Shown here piece by piece: positions 19,397-27,222 of a stretch of 64,000 bases of DNA. A model generated the notes under the pieces. That model had not been told where the DNA came from, did no database searches, and worked only from the letters and a program-made list of their open reading frames with translations. The position numbers and the translations under genes are program-made. Numbering within the stretch: the first letter of the stretch is position 1; each line of letters starts with the position of its first letter. This DNA is from a bacterium (GTDB lineage Bacteria; Myxococcota_A; Bradymonadia; UBA7976; UBA1532): NCBI GenBank assembly GCA_030427205.1, contig JAUHXC010000012.1, forward strand, positions 186,001 to 250,000. Direction: 5' to 3'.

Positions 19397-20156
19397 CGGG
19401 TGCTCTCCATCTTGATCCAACCGGCGACCAGGATAGGGCGAGCCGAAGCGCCGTCATCCACCGGGCCCGGAACACCGAATGGAGCAGCGTCGTCGGCCGG
19501 ATCGGACGCCTGACGACCATGAGATGCCCGATTGGCCCCTGGTCGTCTCCTGGCGAACCCCTGGTTGTGCTCTGGAGCACGTCTGGCTTGGCTCCGGTGA
19601 CGCTCTGGCTGCGTTCTGGCCGACGTCTGGTGCCCCTCTGGTGCAGCTCTTGATTGGCTCTGGTAGCCCTCTCGCTTCGCTCTGGCCCCGCCCTGGTGGG
19701 CATCTGGCTCGGCTCTGGTGCCCATCTGGCACGCGTCTGGCCCGAAAGCCTTGCACTGCGACGCTTTCACCGATTTCGGGCGTTCATCACGGCACGACGA
19801 GGCCGGCGCGCTGCGCCGCCATGAGTTCTGGACCCGGGTCGCGCACCCCGACGTAGGCAGGCCTCGAGTCGCGGCCTCAACCGAAGGCCTGAACCACCCG
19901 GGGAGCCCATCGCCGAACGGAAGGGCAGCCCGGCAGTCCGAATCCGCGATCCGCCGGCCATGGCTCGTGAGTCTACTGCGCACGGGCGCATCGTACCCGA
20001 GACCCGAGGTCTCGTCGTGCGTCGGGGCCGCGCTCCTCCTCAGCGCCGCCGAAAAACGACACCGCCACGAAAAAACCTCTTTGTCTGCGGGTCGAGGTGC
20101 AGTCCGACCGTGGAGCCCAGGCCGAATGACCGGCCCCCTGCACGGAGGCGCTCGAC
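19397..20156. other. 760-bp intergenic region at the left edge of the island
   Basis: No convincing gene is seen. The left part contains the 19-unit 11-bp array (separate entry). The right part (19750-20150) has lower GC and no coding signal that holds one frame. A 269-codon minus-strand frame spans the region, but its 11-residue periodicity simply reflects the 11-bp DNA repeat and it has no ribosome site. The end of the region supplies the CGGAGG ribosome site for the gene at 20157. Confidence 0.5.
19539..19747 (+). repeat. Array 1: nineteen 11-bp units, each beginning CTGG
   Basis: CTGG occurs in strict 11-bp register at 19539, 19550, 19561, 19572, 19583, 19605, 19616, 19627, 19638, 19660, 19682, 19693, 19704, 19715, 19726 and 19737. 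The three remaining positions hold one-base variants (CCGG at 19594, CTTG at 19649, CTCG at 19671). The other seven bases vary freely except for a preference for T at the last position. No insertion or deletion breaks the phase over 209 bp, so spacing appears to be selected rather than sequence. On the minus strand the anchor reads CCAG. Confidence 0.9.
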
Positions 20157-20960
20157 ATGATGCGTATTTCCCTGTCCGGCGTGGATTGCTTCCCGCCCCC
20201 ACCCATGCCCGAGGAGCCGGGCTACACCTACAGCGTGCTCATCGAGGGCTTCGTCCGCGCCGAGACGGTGTTCATCCACCACGTCGGCAGCAACGGCCGC
20301 GTCCGCGAGGCGGTCTACGACCGCTCTGGCCGGCGGTTCAAGGTCCCGGTCACCGTCGACCTCTACGCCTTCATCCCGGTGATGCGGGTGGAGATGGCCG
20401 ACATGCCCGGCCACTACGCGTTCGTCGCCCGCGACGCGAAGGGCAAGATGCGCGGCCGCCGCGACTTCTGGCTCTGGCGCGACGACGCCGAGTGCGCGCG
20501 GGTCATGGGCGCGCCGGCGCCATCGCCGATGGAGGAACTCGAGCAGGCCCTCGCAGCGGAAACCCGTCGTCGACAGGCGGCCGAGCAGGCCGCACACGAA
20601 GCGCACCGGGCGTTCGAGCGCATGCGGGCCCAGGTCGCGCACCGCGACCGGCGCATCGATCAACTCAAGGCGCGCCTGGACCGCCGTGCCAGCCGAGCGG
20701 AGCGGGCAAAGGCCCGCAGGGCCCGCACGCGCGAAACCTCACCGGATCCAAGCCCGGTCGGCTCCACCGCAGACACTTCGACGACGTCCGCATCCAGGCC
20801 GAGACGCGCGGAGACCGACTGGCTCGGCATCCTCCGCAACGCCCGGGAGCTCGCCCGCGAATCTCGACGCGAGAGAACCGGCTCCGAAGAGCCGCCGCCC
20901 ACTGACCCCGAGACGGGCACCGACGGGAATCCGGCGCAGGAGAGCGACCCATGCCCGTGA
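20157..20960 (+). CDS. Unknown island protein with N-terminal beta-rich domain and coiled coil
   Basis: 267 residues; family not recognised. GGAGG lies 8 nt before the ATG. Residues 1-110 look beta-rich and end in GHYAFVARDAKGKMRGRRDFWLW. Residues about 122-190 form a highly charged Glu/Arg/Ala helix with heptad character (EELEQALAAETRRRQAAEQ), followed by a disordered Ser/Thr/Pro tail. The protein at 21412-22122 has the same order of parts and a similar GLYRVVARTKRVAGRQD segment, so the two are probably distant paralogues. It lies between two 11-bp arrays and upstream of HTH and recombinase genes. A DNA-binding or accessory role in the island is possible but not shown. Confidence 0.7.
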   Translation: MMRISLSGVDCFPPPPMPEEPGYTYSVLIEGFVRAETVFIHHVGSNGRVREAVYDRSGRRFKVPVTVDLYAFIPVMRVEMADMPGHYAFVARDAKGKMRGRRDFWLWRDDAECARVMGAPAPSPMEELEQALAAETRRRQAAEQAAHEAHRAFERMRAQVAHRDRRIDQLKARLDRRASRAERAKARRARTRETSPDPSPVGSTADTSTTSASRPRRAETDWLGILRNARELARESRRERTGSEEPPPTDPETGTDGNPAQESDPCP

Positions 20961-21411
20961 AATGCGCCGCTGCGCCGGGGAAACTGGTCGCGCCTCCGGG
21001 CCCGCGTCGGCCCCCAGGACGACCCCACCCCTGCCCGCGTCGGGCCCGCGTCGGGCCCGCGTCGGTGCCCGCATCGGGCCAGCGACGGCCCCCGCATCGG
21101 GCCCGCGTCGGGCGGTCTCCCCGATTGTCCGAGCATGGCCCGAGCGACGCTCGACGTCGGCCCCACGCGGGCCCTTGCTGCGTCGAGGTCGTAGCCGAGA
21201 GCGGTCCGAGAGCCGAGCAACCATGGCCCGAGAGGTCGGAGGCGTTTTGAATAATGAAATCAGAGCCTTGTGCGACATGCGCCCTGCCCGGAGCAACCGT
21301 GGCCGATGCGCCCGCCAAAGAAATGCCCCAGCCCGGCATTTTCCTCTGGTCTGCGTATCGAAGGCGCATCGTAGCGTCGTGGCTCCACCGGAACCGGAAG
21401 GAGCCGCCCCG
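20961..21411. other. 451-bp intergenic region between the two coiled-coil genes
   Basis: Bases 20997-21239 hold array 2 (separate entry). After it, 21240-21400 has lower GC and no gene. A GGAAGGAG ribosome site just before 21412 belongs to the next gene. Longer open frames crossing the region lack starts with ribosome sites. Confidence 0.5.
20997..21239 (+). repeat. Array 2: degenerate 11-12-bp periodic repeat
   Basis: The left part repeats the unit CGGGCCCGCGT, with CGG starts at 20997, 21008, 21041, 21052, 21063, 21075, 21086, 21098 and 21109 (steps of 11 or 12; the stretch 21019-21040 is degenerate but in phase). The right part changes consensus to CGAGnnnnGCC, at 21130, 21141, 21152 (CGAC), 21196, 21207 and 21229, with weaker units between. 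The period of about one DNA helical turn is the same as in array 1 although the sequence is different. Confidence 0.75.
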
Positions 21412-22122
21412 ATGTCCCTGCTCCTGCGCCCGCTCTCGTACCGCAGCCGCCGCAAGGAACCACCGACCGGCAAGCACGACCCCCGCGCGCTGTGCCCGCT
21501 GCTCCAGGATCGGCGCATCGACCCCGACGCCCGGCTGCACCTCTGGCGCCTTGACGCGCGGCGACGCGAGACCGAGCGGGCGACTCACCCAGCTGGAGGG
21601 CCGATCATCCTCGGCGTCGACGCCACGATCGCCGACGCTGCGGGGGTGCTCTACCACCTCGGCGCCGGGCTCTACCGCGTCGTGGCGCGAACCAAACGCG
21701 TCGCAGGGCGCCAGGACTACGAGGCCCGCTATGCAGGGGCGTGGCCGTTCGCGCCGAGGCGCCCCTCCGACGCCGAGCGGTTGCGGGCCACGATCGACGC
21801 GGAGCGGGCGGCCCGCAGGCACGCCGAAGCCGAGCGCGACGCAGCGAAGGTCGAGGCCGACCATCTGCGCGCCAAGGTCTCGCGCTGGAAGCAGGCGCTG
21901 CGGGTCCGCAGCGAGCAGGTCGGCAAACTCGAAGAGGCGCTGGAGCAGAGTCTGCGGCGCCTGGAACGCGCTCGCATGTTGTACAGGACGCTCAGCCCCG
22001 AACTCGCCGAGCCAGAACCCGAAGACGCCCAGAGACCCGACTTCGACGCCTGGACCGAGCGGACCTGCGCCGTCATCGAGCGCATCGCCCGACTCGGCCA
22101 CCCCAGCGGAGCAGACGGATGA
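21412..22122 (+). CDS. Unknown island protein with coiled coil, first gene of a recombinase operon
   Basis: 236 residues; not recognised. The ATG at 21412 has GGAAGGAG 8 nt upstream. Residues 1-115 are globular and include GPIILGVDATIADAAGVLYH and GLYRVVARTKRVAGRQDYEA. Residues about 120-195 form a long charged coiled coil (ERLRATIDAERAARRHAEAE). The order and the short matching segment point to distant paralogy with the protein at 20157-20960. Its TGA overlaps the ATG of the HTH gene (ATGA at 22119), so the two are translationally coupled, and the integrase overlaps next. That places it in an operon with a recombination module, perhaps as an accessory or DNA-organising factor. Confidence 0.75.
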   Translation: MSLLLRPLSYRSRRKEPPTGKHDPRALCPLLQDRRIDPDARLHLWRLDARRRETERATHPAGGPIILGVDATIADAAGVLYHLGAGLYRVVARTKRVAGRQDYEARYAGAWPFAPRRPSDAERLRATIDAERAARRHAEAERDAAKVEADHLRAKVSRWKQALRVRSEQVGKLEEALEQSLRRLERARMLYRTLSPELAEPEPEDAQRPDFDAWTERTCAVIERIARLGHPSGADG

Positions 22123-22478
22123 CCCGCAAATGCCAGCTGCTGACCCCCGACGAAGTCTGCGGACGCCTGCGCATCAGCCGACGCCACCTCTACCGGCTCA
22201 CCTCGCGGGGTGAAATCCCGCACCTCAAGATCTCCAACCGGCTGCGCTTCGAGCCTGCGGCCCTCGATACATGGCTCGCCGAGCAACGGCGGGGAGGACG
22301 CGATGACCGCCAAGACGTGGCGCGGAAGGTGGGTGGCCGACTTCACCCTCGACGGCAAGCGCATCCGCCGGGTCAGCCCGGTGCAGACGAAACGCGGCGC
22401 GGAGGCCTACGAGGCCGAGCTGCGGGTCGCCTTGTCGACCTCGACCGCCTGCTCGGGCCCGTACCCGACGCTGAGTGA
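22119..22478 (+). CDS. Excisionase-family helix-turn-helix (MerR-like) DNA-binding protein
   Basis: 119 residues from the ATG that overlaps the previous stop. The first 55 residues are a typical excisionase-type HTH_17 domain (LLTPDEVCGRLRISRRHLYR, then IPHLKISNRLRFEPAALDTWL). The remaining 64 residues are read in a frame that overlaps the integrase gene by about 176 bp and are Arg/Gly-rich; they may have no function. Proteins of this type direct excision by tyrosine recombinases or regulate the integrase promoter. The overlap with the recombinase strongly suggests a working pair. Confidence 0.75.
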   Translation: MTRKCQLLTPDEVCGRLRISRRHLYRLTSRGEIPHLKISNRLRFEPAALDTWLAEQRRGGRDDRQDVARKVGGRLHPRRQAHPPGQPGADETRRGGLRGRAAGRLVDLDRLLGPVPDAE

Positions 22479-23667
22479 CTTCGCCGTCCGCTGGCTGACC
22501 GAGCGGGTCGTCGTGCACAGCAAGCCCAGCGACCGCGTGCGCAAGGAGTCGATCCTGCGGGTCAACCTGCTGCCGGCGCTGGGCCACAAGCGGCTCGATC
22601 GGATCACCCGCCGCGACCTCGACACCTACGTTGCGGCCAAGCGCGAGGTGGGGCTGGCGGCGAGCACGATCAACGGCCACCTGATGGTGCTCTCGGCGCT
22701 GATGCGCTGCGCGGTCGAGTGGCGGGAGCTCGACGCTGTGCCGAAGTTCCCGCGCCTGAAGACACCGCCGCGTGAGTTCGACTGGCTGCGGCCGGCAGAA
22801 GCCGACGCGCTGCTGGCGGCCGTCGCCGACGGCCCGAAGTGGTCCGCGCTGTTTACGCTGGCACTGCGGACGGGGCTCCGCCGGGGCGAGCTGCTCGCGC
22901 TGCAATGGGCCGACGTCGACTTCGAGCGCCGCGCCGTGGACGTGCGCCACAGCGTCTACCGCCGCCGCGTCGGCTCGACCAAAGGCAACCGCCGCCGCAC
23001 CGTGCCGTTGACCACCGACGCACTCGCCGCGCTGCGGGTGTGGCGCCCGCACAGCCCCGGCCGCTGGGTCTTCCCGGGCCCCGATGGCGAAGTCCAGCGC
23101 AGCCCCAACCGGGTCAACCGGGCGCTGGACCACGCGCTGACCGCCGCCGGCCTGCGCCACGTCAGGGTCCACGACCTGCGCCACAGCTTCGCCTCGCACC
23201 TCGTGCTGCGCGGCGTGTCGCTGCGGGTCATCCAGCGGCTCCTGGGCCACGCGTCGATCACCACCACCGAGCGATACGCCCACGTCGCCGACGCCTCGCT
23301 CACCGCCGCCATCGCCGCGCTCGAGCCGACGCCCGGCGGCCAGTCCAGCGCGGGGGAGACGGCCAGAACCAACGACGTCGGTCTCGTGGACCGCGGAGGC
23401 CTCGCCGGACCGATTGCCCGCCCGCCCCTCGAAACGCCGGACCTTCGTGGCTGGCACCTGCCCGAGTTGCCTCATAGGGGCCAAATGCAGCCCGAAGCCA
23501 ATGCTGGCGCGGGTTGCGGCGGGCCGAGCCTCGGCAGCGCATTGGGGCCGACCTTCGTGGAGAGCCTGGCCGTGGGCCTGACCGGCACCTTGGGCTCTTC
23601 TTGCCCCGTTTCGGAGGCCGCTGCCGGGCTGGACAGCCTGCCGACACGCGGTAAGATGCCTGAATAA
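22303..23667 (+). CDS. Tyrosine recombinase / phage-type integrase (copy 1)
   Basis: 454 residues from the ATG at 22303, with GGGGAGGA 5 nt upstream. An AP2-like or SAM-like N-terminal arm (KTWRGRWVADFTLDGKRIRR) and core-binding domain are followed by a complete catalytic set: Arg in LRTGLRRGELLAL, Lys in STKGNRRRTVPL, HDLRHSFASHLV, the GHAS histidine and Tyr in TTERYAHV. The catalytic part ends near residue 345; the remaining roughly 100 residues are low-complexity and resemble read-through into intergenic DNA. Very similar to copy 2 (24236) and less so to copy 3 (25620). Copy 1 is the only one directly coupled to an HTH gene. Confidence 0.92.
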   Translation: MTAKTWRGRWVADFTLDGKRIRRVSPVQTKRGAEAYEAELRVALSTSTACSGPYPTLSDFAVRWLTERVVVHSKPSDRVRKESILRVNLLPALGHKRLDRITRRDLDTYVAAKREVGLAASTINGHLMVLSALMRCAVEWRELDAVPKFPRLKTPPREFDWLRPAEADALLAAVADGPKWSALFTLALRTGLRRGELLALQWADVDFERRAVDVRHSVYRRRVGSTKGNRRRTVPLTTDALAALRVWRPHSPGRWVFPGPDGEVQRSPNRVNRALDHALTAAGLRHVRVHDLRHSFASHLVLRGVSLRVIQRLLGHASITTTERYAHVADASLTAAIAALEPTPGGQSSAGETARTNDVGLVDRGGLAGPIARPPLETPDLRGWHLPELPHRGQMQPEANAGAGCGGPSLGSALGPTFVESLAVGLTGTLGSSCPVSEAAAGLDSLPTRGKMPE

Positions 23668-24235
23668 ATAAAGAAATCGACGGACAGGCAGCCGTCAGAC
23701 ACCGCGCGCGGCTCGTGCGCGCGGCCGTCGGCCTCCAGATCGGGTCGTTCGTGCACGATTTGCCCTGGCTGAAGGCTGGAATCACTCAAGGTGGGCCGGG
23801 GGCGCGCTGAAGATACCGGTGAAGATGCACCGAAGCGGCGCTGAAGATAGCCCTGAGGCTCTTCGACGATTCGGGCACGAAATCGGGCTCGGCGGGGTCG
23901 TCGTCGACCAGGGGCGACCAGGGCACGACCAGGGCACTATGCGCCGATCGCGAGGGCGCCTCCATGCGGGGCGCGGTGCTGCGACCGAGGGTCGACCAGG
24001 GCATTACGAAGGACCGTCTCCCAGAGATTGGCGCCACTGCTCGCGTTCAGCCAAATCGAGGCGGTGTCAGCAGCGCCCGACGACCTCGCCTACGGGGTTG
24101 TACATGTCGGCGAATTGTCTGTTGCCGAGGCCTGGGGGTGCCTCCGTAGCATTGGACGCGTCGAGTTGTCGGGGGGAGCGCCGAGCCGGCCGTCTCCGAC
24201 CAGGGGCCCCGGCCCGCGGCACAGAGGAGCAGATC
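23668..24235. other. 568-bp intergenic region between recombinase copies 1 and 2
   Basis: A short AT-rich stretch (about 23655-23690) follows copy 1. Array 3 lies in the middle (separate entry). No gene is supported; minus-strand frames here lack ribosome sites and family features. GAGGAG just before 24236 serves copy 2. There is no HTH gene in front of copy 2, unlike copy 1. Confidence 0.5.
23808..24004 (+). repeat. Array 3: degenerate 10-12-bp periodic repeat
   Basis: The first part has GAAG anchors near 23809, 23821, 23832 and 23843, then GAGG at 23855 and GACG at 23865. The second part has GACCAGGG anchors at 23906, 23916 and 23927 and returns at 23983 (GACCGAGGG) and 23994 (GACCAGGG). 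Steps are 10-12 bp, mostly 11. It is less regular than array 1 but shows the same helical-turn spacing with yet another consensus. Confidence 0.6.
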
Positions 24236-25450
24236 ATGGCCGCCAAGCAATGGCGCGGAAGGTGGGTCGCCGACTTCACGCTCGGCGGCAAGCGGATCCG
24301 CCGGGTCAGCCCGCTACAGACGAAGCAGGGGGCGCAGGCGTACGAGGCCGAGCTGCGGGTCGCCCTATCGACCTCGTACGTATGCTCGGGCCCGAGCCCG
24401 AGGCTGGGTGACTTCGCCGTTCGCTGGCTCAACGAGCGGGTGCTGATCCACAACAAGCCCAGCGACCGGGTCCGCAAGGAGTCGATCCTGCGGGTCCACC
24501 TCCTGCCGGCGCTGGGCGCGAAGCGCCTCGACGCGATCACCGCCCACGATCTGGACGGCTACACCGCCGACAAACAGAGCGCCGGCCTGGCCCCGAGCAC
24601 GATCAACGGTCACCTGACTGTGCTCTCGACGCTGATGCGCTGCGCCGTGGAGTGGGGCCTGCTCGACGCCGTGCCCAAGATGCACAAGCTCAAGGTGCCG
24701 CCGCCCGAGTTCGACTGGCTGCGCCCGCCCGAGGCCGACCGCTTGCTCGCGGTCGCGGCGGCGGAGCCGAAGTGGTCGGCGCTGTTCACCTTGGCCCTGC
24801 GCGCGGGCTTGCGGCGCGGTGAGTTGCTGGCGCTCCGCTGGGCAGACGTCGACTTCGAAGCGCCTGCGATCGACGTGCGCCGGTCGGTCTATCGCGGGCG
24901 ATTGGGGTCGACGAAGGGCAACCGCAACCGTCGGCTCCCGCTCACGGCCGACACGGTCGCGGCGCTGCGCCGCTGGCAGCGGCGTAGCACGGCCCCGTGG
25001 GTCTTCCCCGGCCCGGATGGCGGGGTCGAGCGCAGCCCGAACCAGGTCAACCGAGCATTGACCCGCCTGCTCGACGCCGTCGGCTTGAGAGCGATCCGGG
25101 TCCACGACCTGCGGCACAGCTTCGCGTCGCACCTCGTGCTGAAGGGTGTGTCGCTGCGGGTCATCCAGCGGCTGCTCGGTCACGCCTCGATCACGACCAC
25201 CGAGCGGTACGCCCACGTCGCCGACGAGTCGCTGATCGCGGCCATCGCAACGCTCGGGCCTTCAAGCCCAGAATCACGCAGGCGGCCGAGCCGCGGATGC
25301 ACGGCCCTCGGTCGACCCGTCCGTCCGACAGACTGCGGCCGGACGGGCCGCAGGCAGGCCCGGATGCTCGATTGCAGAGCCGCTGACTGCCGCGCCGGGC
25401 CCTCGCCGAGCCGTCCCATCTCTTGCCGCGCAGGGCGCGCCCCGCCCTGA
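24236..25450 (+). CDS. Tyrosine recombinase / phage-type integrase (copy 2)
   Basis: 404 residues from the ATG at 24236, with GAGGAG 7 nt upstream. It is a close paralogue of copy 1 over about 340 residues, sharing runs such as GRWVADFTL, KPSDRVRKESILRV and HDLRHSFASHLVL. The catalytic Arg (LRAGLRRGELLAL), Lys (STKGNRNRRLPL), HxxR, GHAS and Tyr (TTERYAHV) are all present. After about residue 345 the sequence diverges completely from copy 1 into an Arg/Cys/Ser-rich tail, which suggests the conserved gene body was duplicated without its 3' end. It is probably active, with its own DNA specificity. Confidence 0.92.
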   Translation: MAAKQWRGRWVADFTLGGKRIRRVSPLQTKQGAQAYEAELRVALSTSYVCSGPSPRLGDFAVRWLNERVLIHNKPSDRVRKESILRVHLLPALGAKRLDAITAHDLDGYTADKQSAGLAPSTINGHLTVLSTLMRCAVEWGLLDAVPKMHKLKVPPPEFDWLRPPEADRLLAVAAAEPKWSALFTLALRAGLRRGELLALRWADVDFEAPAIDVRRSVYRGRLGSTKGNRNRRLPLTADTVAALRRWQRRSTAPWVFPGPDGGVERSPNQVNRALTRLLDAVGLRAIRVHDLRHSFASHLVLKGVSLRVIQRLLGHASITTTERYAHVADESLIAAIATLGPSSPESRRRPSRGCTALGRPVRPTDCGRTGRRQARMLDCRAADCRAGPSPSRPISCRAGRAPP

Positions 25451-25619
25451 GCCAACGTCCACACCGAGAAGTCAACCACGTTCACGCCCGGCCGCGCCCG
25501 CCGGTCCTCCGGGTCTGCGCCCTGAAGGCGGCTCTGGCCGCCCTTGCCATCACCCGTCATCAGCGGCACGATGCTGACAGCCAAATCCACGGACCCGACA
25601 CCGACCACGGAGAATGGTC

Positions 25620-26684
25620 ATGGCGGTCAAGAAGTGGAGAGGAAAGTGGGTCGTCGATTTCACGGTCGACGGCCGGCGGATCCGGCGGGTCAGCCCGGTG
25701 CAGAGCAAGCGCGGGGCGAAGGCGTACGAAGTCGAGCTCCGGCTCGAGCTGACCGCGAAGCGGCCCGATGCGGGGCCGGCGGTCGAAGCGCCGACCATGT
25801 CCGCGTTCGCCGACGAGTGGATGGCGACCTACGTGGCCGTCCACAACAAGCCGAGCGGGCGGCTGCGCAAGGAGAAAGCCTTGCGGTGTCACCTCGTTCC
25901 GTTCTTTGGCAAGCGACGGCTGGACCAGATCACGCGCCGCGATATCGAGGCGTTCAAGGCCGATCAGCTGCGGCGCGAGCTGGCGCCGAGCACGGTCAAT
26001 CGGCATCTGGGTGTCCTCAGCAGCCTGATGAAGAGCGCGGTCGAGTGGGGCGTGCTCGCCGAGCGGGTGCGGGTGAAGCCGCTGCCCGAGACGGCGGCCG
26101 AGTTCGACTGGCTGCGGCCGGACGAGGCGGGCGCGTTGCTGCGCGCGATGGAGCCGAGCCCGCGCTATCGCGCGGTGGTCTTCCTGGCGCTGCGGACGGG
26201 CATGCGCAAGGGCGAGATCTTCGGGCTGCATTGGCGCTCGGTCGACTTGGAGGCTGGGCGGATCACCGTCGAGCACAACGCCTGGCGGGGGCTCCTCGGC
26301 ACGCCGAAGAGCGGGAAGACGCGGGTCATCCCGATGACCGCGGACCTCGTCGAGGTGATGCGGTGGTGGCGGCTGAAGTCCGTGGGAGAGGTCGTCTTCC
26401 CGAATCGCGCGGGCGGTGTCACCTACAACACCAACTACGCCAATACGATGCTGCGCAAGGGCCTCGACCGGGCCGAGCTGCGGCGGATCCGCTTCCACGA
26501 TCTGCGACACACCTTCGCGTCGCACCTCGTGCTCAATGGCTGCTCGCTGAAGGTCGTGCAGGTGCTGATGGGGCACAGCTCGGTGAAGATGACCGAGCGT
26601 TACGCCCACGTCGGCGATCGCCAGCTTGAGACGGCGGTGGCAACGCTCGACGGGCTGGGCATGGCGGACGATGAGCGCGATTGA
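25620..26684 (+). CDS. Tyrosine recombinase / phage-type integrase (copy 3)
   Basis: 354 residues. The ATG at 25620 is chosen over the ATG at 25614 because GGAG lies 7 nt before it and the resulting N-terminus (AVKKWRGKW) matches copies 1 and 2. All catalytic residues are present: Arg in LRTGMRKGEIFGL, Lys in TPKSGKTRVIPM, HDLRHTFASHLV, GHSS and Tyr in MTERYAHV. It is more divergent than copies 1 and 2 and stops cleanly after the catalytic domain without a low-complexity tail. It lies 169 bp after copy 2 with no gene between them. Confidence 0.92.
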   Translation: MAVKKWRGKWVVDFTVDGRRIRRVSPVQSKRGAKAYEVELRLELTAKRPDAGPAVEAPTMSAFADEWMATYVAVHNKPSGRLRKEKALRCHLVPFFGKRRLDQITRRDIEAFKADQLRRELAPSTVNRHLGVLSSLMKSAVEWGVLAERVRVKPLPETAAEFDWLRPDEAGALLRAMEPSPRYRAVVFLALRTGMRKGEIFGLHWRSVDLEAGRITVEHNAWRGLLGTPKSGKTRVIPMTADLVEVMRWWRLKSVGEVVFPNRAGGVTYNTNYANTMLRKGLDRAELRRIRFHDLRHTFASHLVLNGCSLKVVQVLMGHSSVKMTERYAHVGDRQLETAVATLDGLGMADDERD

Positions 26685-27222
26685 CGTGCCGAAGTGGAAC
26701 TCGGGTTGGAACAACGGCCCGTGAAGAGTTCTCTCGTGGAACACGCCGTGTGGTGATTCGCCCGTGTTTTCAAATGGTTCAGCCGTTCGCTGGTGAATGA
26801 GTCAGCCGGATGTGCAGAGTTCGTCTCCGGCACCCTCGCTGCGCTCGGGCGGGATCTACGCTCGATGCTCGCGCTCGCTGCGCTCGCGACTGCGCTCTCG
26901 CTCCGACCCGTGCGGGCCAGCCCGCATGCCTGCGCTGCGCTCGGCGGCTCGCTGACGCTCGCGTGTTCGCTGATCTGAGGTGGCGGTCCGGGTCGAATCA
27001 CCGCGGGGGCGAGCGCAGGGCCACTTCCAGGCGGTGGGCGCTCACGTCTCGCGCTGCGCGCTCGACTGGCTTCGGCTGCGGTCGATCTGGGGCGGCGCGC
27101 GGACCGGGCGGAAGGGCCCGATCACTTCGACCGCGGTCGATCCGGGCCGTCGCGCGGGCCGGGCGGAAGGGCCCGATCACTTCGCCCGCGGTCGATCCGG
27201 GCCGGCGCGCGGGCCGGCGGTC
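26685..27222. other. 538-bp intergenic region at the right edge of the island
   Basis: The first 120 bp are lower in GC. Bases about 26830-26975 repeat short CTCGCTGCGCTCG-like palindromic words, a common high-GC intergenic repeat type. Bases 27077-27217 hold a 55-bp tandem repeat (separate entry). No gene is supported. It lies between two genes that converge on it. Confidence 0.5.
27077..27217 (+). repeat. 55-bp tandem repeat, about 2.6 copies
   Basis: The segment GCGGTCGATCYGGG recurs with starts at 27077, 27132 and 27187, exactly 55 bp apart. Two full units share GGGCGGAAGGGCCCGATCAC and the third is truncated just before the stop codon of the minus-strand gene at 27223. It contains the short palindrome GGGCCC in each copy. 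Confidence 0.85.

Noticed and set aside
19539-19747. CRISPR array
   Set aside because: The units are 11 bp with no conserved 20-40-bp repeat or spacer structure and no cas genes.
19454-20202. Minus-strand frames with 11-residue repeats across array 1
   Set aside because: The 11-residue period follows from an 11-bp DNA period read in any frame; the three frames give similar repeats, so the signal is in the DNA.
22303-26684. Recombinase-in-trio (RIT) element
   Set aside because: RIT elements carry three different, overlapping recombinase subfamilies; here three paralogues are separated by 568 and 169 bp.
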